This document shows positions 7,493 to 15,788 of a DNA stretch of 19,804 nt, piece by piece. The DNA comes from an uncultured Pelolinea sp. GTDB lineage: Bacteria; Chloroflexota; Anaerolineae; Anaerolineales; Anaerolineaceae. Under the pieces are notes generated by a model. That model was not told where the DNA came from and made no database searches. It saw only the letters and a list, made by a program, of their open reading frames with translations. The stretch is from the NCBI GenBank assembly GCA_937902055.1, contig CALGUJ010000042.1:1-19804 (forward strand), read 5' to 3'. Each line of letters starts with the position of its first letter. Within the stretch, counting starts at the first letter, position 1. The position numbers and the translations under genes are program-made.

Positions 7493-8215
7493 ATGCGCAT
7501 TTTGGTTTTTTCAGACATCCATTCCAACCTCACCGCCCTCGAAGCCGTACTGGCAGCCGCGGGTAACGTGGACGCTTATTGGTGCCTGGGGGATTTGGTT
7601 GGGTACGGCCCGGATCCCAACGAATGTATCGCCCTGGTGCGTGAGCTGCCCAACCTGATGTGCGTGCGAGGCAACCATGATGCCGCCACATTGGGCGAAG
7701 TCGACCAGAACACATTCAACCACGAAGCCAGCCTGGCGATCACCTGGACCAAACGCAATTTGAATGCGGAGAGTCAGGAATTCCTGCTCAGCCTGCCGGA
7801 ACGCCTGGTTATCGACGATATCACTCTGGTGCATGGCAGCCCCCGTAATCCGGTTTGGGATTACATCATGGACGCCATGACCGCTGAGCGCATGTTCCAA
7901 TTCTTTGACACCCGGATTTGTCTGGTAGGTCATACTCACGTACCGGCGATCTGGAAAGAAACCGAAAGCGAATCTCCCAAGGGTTTGGTGCTCGATTATC
8001 AAAAAGTAAAAATCCTGACCAAATCGATACTGAATCCCGGATCCGTTGGCCAACCGCGCGATCATGATCCGCGAGCGGCGTTTGCCATTTTCGATCCACA
8101 AGAAAGCCTATGGGAGCTTCGACGGGTTCCCTATAAAATCCCTGAAGTGCAGGCACGCATAAAAAAATCCGGCTTACCCTGGCGGCATGCCTTGCGGCTT
8201 TCAGAAGGCTGGTAA
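7493..8215 (+). CDS. Calcineurin-like metallophosphoesterase (YfcE/Metallophos_2 type)
   Basis: A 240-residue two-metal phosphoesterase. The five family motifs are present: D8-x-H10 in FSDIHSN, GDLVGYGPDP with Asp34, GNHD at 60-63, VHGSP with His114, and GHTH with His147 and His149, followed by LNPGSVGQPRD. The GDLVGYGPDPN form marks the cytoplasmic DNA/protein-phosphatase-like group found in many bacteria. The substrate cannot be predicted: members act on cyclic nucleotides, phosphoproteins or small phosphomonoesters. No signal peptide is present. It starts 3 nt after coaBC and is probably co-transcribed; whether it acts on a CoA-pathway metabolite is only a guess from position. Long antisense frames here, including one of 196 codons, are shadows. 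Confidence 0.9.
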   Translation: MRILVFSDIHSNLTALEAVLAAAGNVDAYWCLGDLVGYGPDPNECIALVRELPNLMCVRGNHDAATLGEVDQNTFNHEASLAITWTKRNLNAESQEFLLSLPERLVIDDITLVHGSPRNPVWDYIMDAMTAERMFQFFDTRICLVGHTHVPAIWKETESESPKGLVLDYQKVKILTKSILNPGSVGQPRDHDPRAAFAIFDPQESLWELRRVPYKIPEVQARIKKSGLPWRHALRLSEGW

Positions 8216-8275
8216 AGGGAACTTTCCCGTCATCATTATCGTCATTACAGTAGTTCTAAAACCGATATTTTTTTT

Positions 8276-8283
8276 AGAAGGAG
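8276..8283 (+). promoter_or_regulatory. Strong Shine-Dalgarno fixing the DUF4349 lipoprotein start
   Basis: AGAAGGAG lies 6 nt before the ATG at 8290. It is the best ribosome-binding site in the window and decides the start, which also gives a proper lipoprotein signal peptide. Confidence 0.8.
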
Positions 8284-8289
8284 TGGACG

Positions 8290-9255
8290 ATGAGAAAAAA
8301 CAAGATTTGGATGATCGTGCTGTCTGCAACGATCCTGTTAGCATCCTGTTCGATGGCCCGCAATATGGCAAGTGGCGCAACCGCTCAGGATTATCCGGCA
8401 ACGGAATCCATGCCGGCCGCAGCACCCAGCGCGGATATCGCCAAAATGGGTTTCGAAGAATCCATGGACGCGGGCGAATATGATTCCGTTGAGGCAGAGT
8501 CCGTATCCGGTGAGCGTATCGTTATTAAAAATGCCAACCTGTCGATCGTGGTTGTGGATCCGGTCACGTCGATGGATGCCATTGATAATATGGCAGTCGA
8601 AATGGGCGGCTTTGTGGTCAACTCGAACACTTATAAGACCACCACCTACAGCGGCAGGGAAGTTCCCACCGCCACCATCACCATTCGTGTTCCGGCTGAA
8701 AAACTGGATGAGGCTCTGAGCCGTATTAAAGGAATGGTGGAAGACCCCGAAATCGACATCATCAGCGAGGACGTATCCGGGCAGGATGTAACCGGCGAGG
8801 TGAACGACCTGGAATCTAAGTTGCGCAATTCACAGGCGGCAGAAGCCCAATTGCTGGAGTTGATGGATAAAGCCGCTTCGACTGAGGATGTGGTGGAAAT
8901 TTTCCGTGAATTGAAAAGCGTTCGTGAGGAAATCGAAATCACTCAGGGCCAAATCAAGTATTACCGCGAATCCGCCAGCCTTTCCGCTGTCAGTGTTTAC
9001 CTGCAAGCCAAAGAAGCTGTTGAGCCGATCACTGTCGCCGGATGGAAACCCGGACTGCAAGCGCAGAAAGCCTTGCAAGCCCTGGTGAAAGGTGGCCAAT
9101 ACTTGGTGGATACCCTGATTTGGCTGGTCATCTTTGCCATTCCGTTATTGGCGGTCATCTTCCTGCCGATCTACTTCATCGTAAAAGCAATCAACAAACG
9201 CCGCCAGAAGAATGCCGCTGCGCAACCGAAAAAGGAAAAGGAAAAGGAAAAATAA
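8290..9255 (+). CDS. DUF4349 lipoprotein with C-terminal membrane helix
   Basis: A 321-residue envelope protein of unknown function. It starts with a lipoprotein signal peptide, Lys/Arg-rich then hydrophobic, ending in LLASC with the lipidation Cys20. A low-complexity Ala/Ser/acidic linker runs to about residue 72. The DUF4349 domain follows: IKNANLSIVVVDP, a MGGFVVNSNTY segment, TATITIRVPAEKLDEALSRIK, DVSGQDVTGEVNDLESKLRN, and a heptad-rich helical stretch (about 180-225) likely to be a coiled coil. Near 274-297 is a single transmembrane helix, then a tail ending in alternating Lys and Glu. Lipidation at one end and a membrane helix at the other would anchor both ends, leaving the domain outside. 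The 74-nt upstream gap and strong RBS suggest its own expression. It converges on the GH36 gene at a shared hairpin. Confidence 0.88.
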   Translation: MRKNKIWMIVLSATILLASCSMARNMASGATAQDYPATESMPAAAPSADIAKMGFEESMDAGEYDSVEAESVSGERIVIKNANLSIVVVDPVTSMDAIDNMAVEMGGFVVNSNTYKTTTYSGREVPTATITIRVPAEKLDEALSRIKGMVEDPEIDIISEDVSGQDVTGEVNDLESKLRNSQAAEAQLLELMDKAASTEDVVEIFRELKSVREEIEITQGQIKYYRESASLSAVSVYLQAKEAVEPITVAGWKPGLQAQKALQALVKGGQYLVDTLIWLVIFAIPLLAVIFLPIYFIVKAINKRRQKNAAAQPKKEKEKEK

Positions 9256-9278
9256 ATCAAGCCAGGCGCAAAATAACG

Positions 9279-9308
9279 AACATCCCCTGCAAGTTCGCAG
9301 GGGATGTT
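9279..9308. terminator. Bidirectional intrinsic terminator between DUF4349 and GH36 genes
   Basis: A perfect 12-bp stem, AACATCCCCTGC paired with GCAGGGGATGTT, encloses a 6-nt loop (AAGTTC). It lies 23 nt after the lipoprotein stop and 2 nt after the GH36 stop on the other strand. T-rich sequence follows on the minus strand (CGTTATTTTG) and, more weakly, on the plus strand (GCTTAATAA), so it probably serves both converging genes. Confidence 0.8.
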
Positions 9309-9310
9309 GC

Positions 9311-11638
9311 TTAATAACTCAGGTTCAGTTTTCCTTGTTGAGAAATATCTACCATGAATCGATAACACTTATCGTTGATCTCTTCAAAACTGACCGGTTT
9401 TTCCTCGAAATTTGCTTTCCCGAGTCCTTTGGGAAGATATAAATCAATATTAGCCTGGGTGGTTCTACCAGGAGAGAGTTTAATTGAAAGAGAGTGGATG
9501 CCCTCCTCCCAACCACCAACCTCCAGGCCTTGGGATATGTGCAGTGAACTTCCCAAATATTCCGCGTGGGTTTCGCGCACCGGCCGTACCGCCAACAGAA
9601 GCGAACAGTGCGAATTGAGACACTCTTGGAAAAATGCCTTTCCCTTTGCCGCGCGCCAAACCCGCTGATCCCAGAATGATCGCACCCAATAATCCCCTTC
9701 CGGCAGCTGAAAATCCGTTGAGGTCAGGGTTGTTTCCTTGGGTGAATCCTCCCAATTGAAATAAGCAAGCACATTCCATTCGCCAATCGGCCCTTTCAAA
9801 TCAATGCGCAGTTTTTGGGGCGTTTCAACATCCAGCCAATCTAAAACCTGGACATTTTCCTGCATGGGCGGCAGGAGTGCCGCGGCAAGCTCAATGCGTT
9901 CATCAGGCAGCCGGGTTATGTCGTCCGAAAGCAGGACAGACCCGCCGGTCATACCGATAGCAGTCGCCAAAGACCTCACCTCGTCCGGGTTCAGGCGCGA
10001 ATCCGGCCGGACCAGCAGACAATCTGGGTCATTCACCCACCATTTGCGGTGCAAACCCGCACGTACCAGGATATTTTGGATGGAATTCCGCGCCGAAGGC
10101 ATATGCGGTTCTTTTTTGAAGGGAAATCCCATTCCAAAAAAGAAAGGACTCCATGAACCGCTCACGTCAGCGCCGATCCGCATGGCTTGCACCAGCCCAA
10201 GAACCGAACCTAACGGTGCGCCGCAGCCCAGCAGGATAGTATCCTGGCCCGCTGAACGCCGCAGTGCTTCCATTCCATTACGCAACACTTGTGCCCGCGT
10301 TCGGGTTGGATCATGATAAACGCCTTTTAAAGCGCCCGCATAGAGAAAATCCAGTTTTAAATAGGGAAATCCCCATTGATGCGCCGCGACATCGATAACT
10401 TCGCATGCATATTCCAACGCATCCGGAACGGTCAGATCGAGCGCGACAGACAGCGAATTCCAGCCAAATCCCGCTCGCGCCAATCGTCCATTCTTTTGCC
10501 GCAGCAGCCAATTCGGATGATCCGCTGCCGTGCGGCAATCGGGATGCAGGATAAAAGGCGCCAGCCATAATCCGGGGGTGAAACCAGCAGAACGGATTTC
10601 ACGCGCAAGCGGCACCACTCCATCCGGGAAACGCGGATTGAAGCTAAACCAGTCTCCCACAACGGCTTCGAACCCATCGTCGATCTGTACGAGTTCCAGA
10701 GGTAATTGTTCTCTGACCGCTTCAATCCGCTTCAGATTGTCGCTGATAACATCCGGAGAAATATTTTCGTAATAGTAATACCACGAACACCAACCCGCCG
10801 GGGGCGGCGGTAAAACTCCGATGGCGTTTTCTTCTGCAACTGCATTAGTGTAAGGAGCCAACGGCTCCGGATCATCAATGCGGATCGGGAAGCAAATTGC
10901 CCAATCCGTAGAAACACCGGCGCCCGGCCGCAAAATGGCCTCGTCGCCATTGGCCCATAGCTTTACTACAGGTCTGGAACGCAGATCGGCTGAGAGACTG
11001 CCAAAGTGCTGTTTTTGCGAAAGAAATCCAAGCAGCAACGCGCTGCGGGACTCCAAATCACCAAGCACTCCAAAAAAGTCGCTGGAGAATACCCCACGTG
11101 TATGATATTCAGGAGTACCGGGATTGATCACCATCGGGTTTTGCAGCAATCCCAGATTTGAGCGGCGCATTCGGCTGCCGGATTGGTACGCGCCGCTGGA
11201 AGACCAGGATTGCCAACCGTTGGCAAAAAATGCCGCATGATTAAATTCGCGGCTTTCATTTATGACTAAGTTCTGCCCACCCGGCTCGGAAGGTTCCAGC
11301 AAGAGGATCTTTTCGAGAGCCACCTCTTGCTTGGAAGCATTATTCAACTCAACCTTCCAAAGAAGGAAGGGAGATTCCACCGGCGTAGAAAAATTCACTT
11401 TCCATTTCAAGCCACTGGACTCATCCCATCCCTTGAATACCCATTCGAAATCGCTTGCGCTTTCCGGAGACGTGAATTGCGGGCAGAATGCGAATCTTTT
11501 CCCGTTCGAAAAGCTGCCACAGATACGAATTTGATTTCCCCGCAGGTTTGGTATCCCATTCTGGGTGGATTGAATATCAAATCCGGACTTCCCCTCCTGG
11601 ATGGTCAGCCTGATGTGGTGATTTTCGATGGAAATCAA
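9311..11638 (-). CDS. GH36 family alpha-galactosidase
   Basis: Predicted to hydrolyse terminal alpha-galactosides by a retaining mechanism. The 775-residue protein has the GH36 order: an N-terminal beta-sandwich, then the catalytic barrel starting at AGWCSWYYYYENI, QIDDGFE, GFTPGLWLAPF, the nucleophile Asp430 in YLKLDFLYAG, GCGAPLGS, and acid/base Asp491 in MRIGADVSGSW, with a C-terminal sandwich. No signal peptide is visible, so it should be cytoplasmic. The start is unusual: the frame is closed by a stop at 11651-11653 and holds no ATG before the conserved N-terminus, leaving TTG at 11638 as the best choice. That puts it 12 nt after the GT-C-like gene, consistent with coupling. The family also contains alpha-N-acetylgalactosaminidases and raffinose synthases, so the exact specificity is open. 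Confidence 0.9.
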   Translation of the reverse strand: MISIENHHIRLTIQEGKSGFDIQSTQNGIPNLRGNQIRICGSFSNGKRFAFCPQFTSPESASDFEWVFKGWDESSGLKWKVNFSTPVESPFLLWKVELNNASKQEVALEKILLLEPSEPGGQNLVINESREFNHAAFFANGWQSWSSSGAYQSGSRMRRSNLGLLQNPMVINPGTPEYHTRGVFSSDFFGVLGDLESRSALLLGFLSQKQHFGSLSADLRSRPVVKLWANGDEAILRPGAGVSTDWAICFPIRIDDPEPLAPYTNAVAEENAIGVLPPPPAGWCSWYYYYENISPDVISDNLKRIEAVREQLPLELVQIDDGFEAVVGDWFSFNPRFPDGVVPLAREIRSAGFTPGLWLAPFILHPDCRTAADHPNWLLRQKNGRLARAGFGWNSLSVALDLTVPDALEYACEVIDVAAHQWGFPYLKLDFLYAGALKGVYHDPTRTRAQVLRNGMEALRRSAGQDTILLGCGAPLGSVLGLVQAMRIGADVSGSWSPFFFGMGFPFKKEPHMPSARNSIQNILVRAGLHRKWWVNDPDCLLVRPDSRLNPDEVRSLATAIGMTGGSVLLSDDITRLPDERIELAAALLPPMQENVQVLDWLDVETPQKLRIDLKGPIGEWNVLAYFNWEDSPKETTLTSTDFQLPEGDYWVRSFWDQRVWRAAKGKAFFQECLNSHCSLLLAVRPVRETHAEYLGSSLHISQGLEVGGWEEGIHSLSIKLSPGRTTQANIDLYLPKGLGKANFEEKPVSFEEINDKCYRFMVDISQQGKLNLSY

Positions 11639-11650
11639 GGCATTCGCTTT

Positions 11651-13732
11651 CTATTGACAAGCTTGATCGCAATATTGATAGAAACTGAATTGCGACGCGG
11701 GTTGTGAAATTAACCTGAGGTGATCGGTGAACACCCATCGATATGGATCGCTGTCGAGCAGCACCTGTTCCTCTCCATAGACGTAGTCCAGCCCGGCTGC
11801 AGAAAGGTATTCATTTGCCTGATCATCTTTAAGGCTTTCAAAATATCCGCTGCTATTGATCAACCCATCCAGGTTGATAAAAACTCTGTCCGGCATGAGG
11901 TAAGAGGTTACACCCCCGCCGGTCATCCCAATCACATCACCGGGTTGTGTGTTTTGTGCCAGAAATTTCAGGTCGGTATCGTAATCATATAAATCTACAG
12001 GTTCCTTATTCAGAGGGTAATCCCGTAAAATAGTTAAACCGAAACCGCAAAAAATTGCCAAAGTAGTGATCACGGTTACGGATTGGATCAGCCAGCGATG
12101 CCTGGATTGGTTTTCCCATTCCTTGATCAGGAACGCCAGCATGATCCCCAGCAGCAGCACAATAAGGATCATTTCTTCCAACCAATACCAGTATTTGGCA
12201 TGTAAGTAACCGGTTGCCTTATAAGAAATCACATGAAATATACAACCGATGGAAAGCGGCAGGAGAGCAAATTTCTTCGAAAGCGTGTAGAAATCCCTCG
12301 GTCTGCGCGAGAAGATGGCCAATGCAACTGCCAGGAAAACCAACCATGAAAATCCGATTAAAAACGCACCGATGGTTGGTCCGGGGGAGAAGGAGAACAG
12401 TTCTCTGATCCATACAGAGAACTGTTCCAGGGGTTGCGTTATTAACCAGAAAGGACCCGTTTCTTTGTTCGTGCTGAAAATACTTGCAATCATGGTCGTC
12501 AATGTCTTTATCGGGCGGCCGTAAACGGTATTCGGCAGCGTTCCCCACCAGCGTTTGATCTGTCCGCTGACCGGCATGGAACTGCCGGCATAGATCTCAT
12601 TGGCAGCCATATAGAGCAATAGCAAGGAAAACAAGGGAACGAAAAACGCAGCCGCATTTTTCAGCCAGAAAAGCAACCGTTTTTTTAATTTGTTTTCCTG
12701 ATTTCCGAATAAGTCATGTTTTTTCCAAAACAGGATAATCCGAAAGAACAATATAAAACTGGTGGAGGTCAGCCAGTCCAAAATGATCACCGCGCGTGAA
12801 ATACCGCGGAAAGCATGCAGCATATCATGCAAAACAAAGAAAATAAGGCCGATCAGCAGACTGGCTGCCGTCATCGCGATAACTGTTTTCAATACAAAAC
12901 GTTTCAGGGTGATTTTCCCGTTCAACTCATACATGCCGCAGAAGAACAGGCAGACCGGCTTTATGACCAGTGAAAAGCCTATCAACATATAGAAAAAAGG
13001 CAGAAAGTTGAAAATATTGTTGGTGGTTTGGATCCGCGAATAGTAACTCAATACGGCGGCTGTCATGATTAATAGGAAATCGACCTGTGAAATCCAACTC
13101 ATCTTGCTGCCGCGAAAAACCAGCCATAATCCCACCATGACCAGCATGAAGATGTTATCCAATCGGCTGAAAAGGACTAACACTCCAACCAAACCAAGCA
13201 CTAGCATATCAACCGCTCTTGCCTGGCCTTTTTCGGACTTTTGCATGAATTTAGAGATGAGATAGAAGAAAAAAATGATACAGAAAATACTCAATCCTGA
13301 TTCGAGCCCTAATTTCGAACTGATTGCATGAATGGATGGGATGAACATCCAGCAAAACGCCAGAATCCAACCAGCTTTTTCAGAAATATGATCGGCAAAT
13401 AAGCGGTATAGAAAATAACCCGAGCCTGCGTTAAGGATGGCCTGCACAACGATCAATACCCTCAACGGTAAATAAATATCAAGGCGTGCCAGCGCGAAGA
13501 CTGGAATGCAAACCAACATCCACAGCGGATGGAATCCATTGGTAGGCGCAATTCCGTCAAAGGTAATGCCGCGGCCCAAACTGATATTCTGCGCGACTTT
13601 AAAGTAGTAAAAGGCATCGTCGGTGATATACCAATTCAACAACCCTTTCGAAGTGGTCAGGGCAACATACCCATGCGGGATCAGATTGAGTATCAGAAAA
13701 ATAAGGAATATGAGGTAAGGTTTTTTCTTCAT
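11651..13732 (-). CDS. GT-C-fold-like integral membrane protein (putative glycosyltransferase)
   Basis: A ~693-residue protein with more than ten hydrophobic segments and a short C-terminal soluble part. Just after the first helix it has ITDDAFYYFKVAQN, an acidic Asp-Asp pair in the first outside loop as in GT-C glycosyltransferases (GT39/GT83/ArnT-like), followed by GRGITFDGIAPTNGFHPLW. These enzymes move sugars from polyprenyl-phosphate carriers on the outer face of the membrane. The C-terminal part (MPDRVFINLDGLINS, YLSAAGLDYVYGEEQ) resembles the non-membrane end of related Chloroflexota proteins. I place the start at ATG 13732 (MKKKPYLIF); an ATG at 13765 and a TTG at 13768 are in frame but sit against or inside a strong hairpin, and none has a clear Shine-Dalgarno. 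It lies 12 nt before the GH36 gene. Catalytic activity and donor are unproven. Confidence 0.75.
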   Translation of the reverse strand: MKKKPYLIFLIFLILNLIPHGYVALTTSKGLLNWYITDDAFYYFKVAQNISLGRGITFDGIAPTNGFHPLWMLVCIPVFALARLDIYLPLRVLIVVQAILNAGSGYFLYRLFADHISEKAGWILAFCWMFIPSIHAISSKLGLESGLSIFCIIFFFYLISKFMQKSEKGQARAVDMLVLGLVGVLVLFSRLDNIFMLVMVGLWLVFRGSKMSWISQVDFLLIMTAAVLSYYSRIQTTNNIFNFLPFFYMLIGFSLVIKPVCLFFCGMYELNGKITLKRFVLKTVIAMTAASLLIGLIFFVLHDMLHAFRGISRAVIILDWLTSTSFILFFRIILFWKKHDLFGNQENKLKKRLLFWLKNAAAFFVPLFSLLLLYMAANEIYAGSSMPVSGQIKRWWGTLPNTVYGRPIKTLTTMIASIFSTNKETGPFWLITQPLEQFSVWIRELFSFSPGPTIGAFLIGFSWLVFLAVALAIFSRRPRDFYTLSKKFALLPLSIGCIFHVISYKATGYLHAKYWYWLEEMILIVLLLGIMLAFLIKEWENQSRHRWLIQSVTVITTLAIFCGFGLTILRDYPLNKEPVDLYDYDTDLKFLAQNTQPGDVIGMTGGGVTSYLMPDRVFINLDGLINSSGYFESLKDDQANEYLSAAGLDYVYGEEQVLLDSDPYRWVFTDHLRLISQPASQFSFYQYCDQACQ

Positions 13733-13737
13733 AAGTG

Positions 13738-13758
13738 TGATGAGTATATGATGAGTAT
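13738..13758. repeat. Two direct copies of a 10-nt repeat, 11-nt period, before the GT-C-like gene
   Basis: TGATGAGTAT occurs at 13738-13747 and again at 13749-13758. The 11-nt period is about one helical turn. It lies between the strong hairpin and the favoured ATG at 13732, and would be inside the reading frame if the ATG at 13765 were used. Confidence 0.6.
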
Positions 13759-13766
13759 TGGTCATC

Positions 13767-13791
13767 AATCCGCAGGCTGCGCCTGCGGATT
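13767..13791. terminator. Strong hairpin between fhs and the GT-C-like gene
   Basis: A perfect 11-bp stem, AATCCGCAGGC paired with GCCTGCGGATT, closes a 3-nt loop. On the minus strand it begins 8 nt after the fhs TAG and is followed by GATGACC with no U-tract, so it may protect or delimit the fhs 3' end rather than stop transcription fully. It could equally be a small dispersed palindromic repeat. Confidence 0.5.
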
Positions 13792-13799
13792 AACCTTTT

Positions 13800-15719
13800 C
13801 TATGACAGCCCTAATATCTTCCCGGTGACAGGATCGATATCGATATCCATAAAAGCCGGGCGCGTGGATAGGCCGGGCATGGTGCTGATCTCACCCAGGA
13901 TAGGATAAAGAAAACCCGCGCCGGCAGAGGCGCGCACATCCCGGATAGGGATGCGGAATCCTTTCGGAACGCCTTTCAACGCAGGGTCGTGGCTCAGGCT
14001 CAGATGCGTTTTGGCCATGCAAATCGGCAAAGTTCCCAAACCCAGGCGCGTATATTCTTTGATCCGCTCTTCGGCTTCTGGTGAGTAATCCACGCCATCT
14101 GCGCCATAAACCTCTTGGGCAATAGCTTCGATCTTTTGCTTGATTGGCCAATCCAGCGGGTAAAGAAATTGGAAATTGGATGGTTGGTTGGCAGCCTTCA
14201 CTACTGCTTCAGCCAACGCCACCGCGCCTTTTCCGCCCATTTCCCAGTGGTTGCTGATCACCGCATCGAAAGCCCCGCCCTCCTCCATGGCAACCCTGCG
14301 GACAAGTTCCAACTCCGCCAGAGTATCCGTGAAGAAACTATTGACCGCCACGACGACCGGTACACCATATTTCTTCACGATCGAAATATGATGCAGCAGA
14401 TTTTTCAATCCTTCGCGCAGCAAATCCAGATTTTCCTCGCGGTAGATCGGATCAAGCGGTACGCCGGCTGTCACCTTCGGGCCGCCGCCGTGCATTTTCA
14501 GCGCGCGAACCGTTGCGACCAGCACGACCGCCGAAGGGATCAAGTCGGAGTAACGGCATTTGATATCGAAAAACTTTTCCATGCCCATATCCGCTCCGAA
14601 ACCGGATTCCGTCACTACGTAATCCGATAGCTTCAGGCCGATCCTGTCGGCGATAATTGAGCTGTTACCATGCGCGATATTGGCGAAAGGACCGGCATGC
14701 ACAAAAACCGGCGTGCCTTCCAAAGTCTGCATCAACGTAGGCTTGATGGCATCCTTCATAAGCACTGTAAGCGCCCCGGCAACTCCCAAATCATCGGCCG
14801 TAACCGCACTACCTTTACGATCCAGACCGATCACAATATTTCCCAACCGGCGGCGCATGTCCTGCAAATCGGTGGTTAATGCCAGAACCGCCATGATTTC
14901 GCTGGCGACTGTAATGTAAAAACCGGTTTTGCGTGACAAACCCTTGTCTTCCACATCCTGACCCACAGTGATCTGGCGCAAATAGCGGTCATTGGTGTCG
15001 ATACCGCGCATCCATGTGATGGTGTTGGGATCAATATCCAATCGCACAAAACGGCTGCGTTCCTCAGGTGTCATCTCGTTCGGATCGTCGGACGTGATCC
15101 CCAATTTCCGTGCGCGATTCATCATTGCGCGGCCGAAATATCGTTTCCCGGTTTTATCTTCGGGAAAGAGCCGTTTGAACAACGTCTCATCCGATTGAGA
15201 ACTTTCGTGAAACATGCGCACGTCAATGGCAGCCGCCATCAGGTTATTCGCAGCCGTGATGGCGTGGATATCACCGGTCAGGTGCAGGTTTAAATCCTCC
15301 ATTGGGATTACCTGCGAATAACCGCCACCCGCAGCGCCGCCTTTGATACCAAAAGTCGGGCCCTGACTGGGTTGGCGAATGCAGGTCATCACATTCTTTC
15401 CCAGATGAGCGCCTAACGCCTGGCTCAAACCAACAGTCGTGGTGGTTTTTCCTTCTCCCAACGGGGTCGGCGTAATGGCAGTAACATCGATATATTTACC
15501 ATTAGGTACATCCTTCAGTCGCTCCAATACATCCAGCTTCACTTTGGCCTTATATGGGCCGTAAAGCTCAACTTCGTCCTCCAGTAAACCCAATTCCGCC
15601 GCGATCTGAGTGATCGGTTTGAGTTTCGCGCTTTGTGCGATCTCGATATCGGCGGGAACCGGTTTTTGAGGATCTAACTGGGTTGGAATAAATTTACGTC
15701 CTTTAGAATTACCTTCCAT
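13800..15719 (-). CDS. fhs: Formate-tetrahydrofolate ligase Fhs, long MTHFD1-like form
   Basis: Makes 10-formyl-THF from formate, THF and ATP in the cytoplasm. The 639-residue protein has the P-loop [17 protein letters not shown] (about 83-99), [92 protein letters not shown], and the C-terminal [12 protein letters not shown] and [12 protein letters not shown]. Common bacterial and acetogen Fhs are about 556 residues. This one has an extra segment near 172-235 ([17 protein letters not shown], then [16 protein letters not shown]) and side motifs matching the synthetase domain of eukaryotic C1-THF synthase as I recall it. GGGTGAG and GAGAAG precede the ATG. It lies between the MFS pair and the GT-C-like gene; a 69-nt gap separates it from the MFS gene upstream. 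Confidence 0.96.
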   Translation of the reverse strand: MEGNSKGRKFIPTQLDPQKPVPADIEIAQSAKLKPITQIAAELGLLEDEVELYGPYKAKVKLDVLERLKDVPNGKYIDVTAITPTPLGEGKTTTTVGLSQALGAHLGKNVMTCIRQPSQGPTFGIKGGAAGGGYSQVIPMEDLNLHLTGDIHAITAANNLMAAAIDVRMFHESSQSDETLFKRLFPEDKTGKRYFGRAMMNRARKLGITSDDPNEMTPEERSRFVRLDIDPNTITWMRGIDTNDRYLRQITVGQDVEDKGLSRKTGFYITVASEIMAVLALTTDLQDMRRRLGNIVIGLDRKGSAVTADDLGVAGALTVLMKDAIKPTLMQTLEGTPVFVHAGPFANIAHGNSSIIADRIGLKLSDYVVTESGFGADMGMEKFFDIKCRYSDLIPSAVVLVATVRALKMHGGGPKVTAGVPLDPIYREENLDLLREGLKNLLHHISIVKKYGVPVVVAVNSFFTDTLAELELVRRVAMEEGGAFDAVISNHWEMGGKGAVALAEAVVKAANQPSNFQFLYPLDWPIKQKIEAIAQEVYGADGVDYSPEAEERIKEYTRLGLGTLPICMAKTHLSLSHDPALKGVPKGFRIPIRDVRASAGAGFLYPILGEISTMPGLSTRPAFMDIDIDPVTGKILGLS

Positions 15720-15788
15720 TACGTCTTCTCACCCTTTCGCCAGACTGAATGATTTTATTATGCCACAAACCAATTGACTATTACCGTA

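Noticed and set aside
7511..8101. 196-codon open frame antisense to the metallophosphoesterase gene
   Set aside because: It is fully opposite a gene with all five catalytic motifs, and its translation shows no recognisable family; it is a codon-bias shadow.
8216..8289. GGGAACTTTCCC inverted repeat after the phosphoesterase gene as a terminator
   Set aside because: The loop would be about 2 nt and the stem 5 bp; it is not a plausible RNA hairpin.
9804..10316. 170-codon open frame antisense to the GH36 gene
   Set aside because: Ser/Arg-rich translation without domain features, opposite the conserved catalytic barrel.
14115..14630. 171-codon open frame antisense to fhs
   Set aside because: Lies wholly opposite highly conserved Fhs motifs; no independent support.
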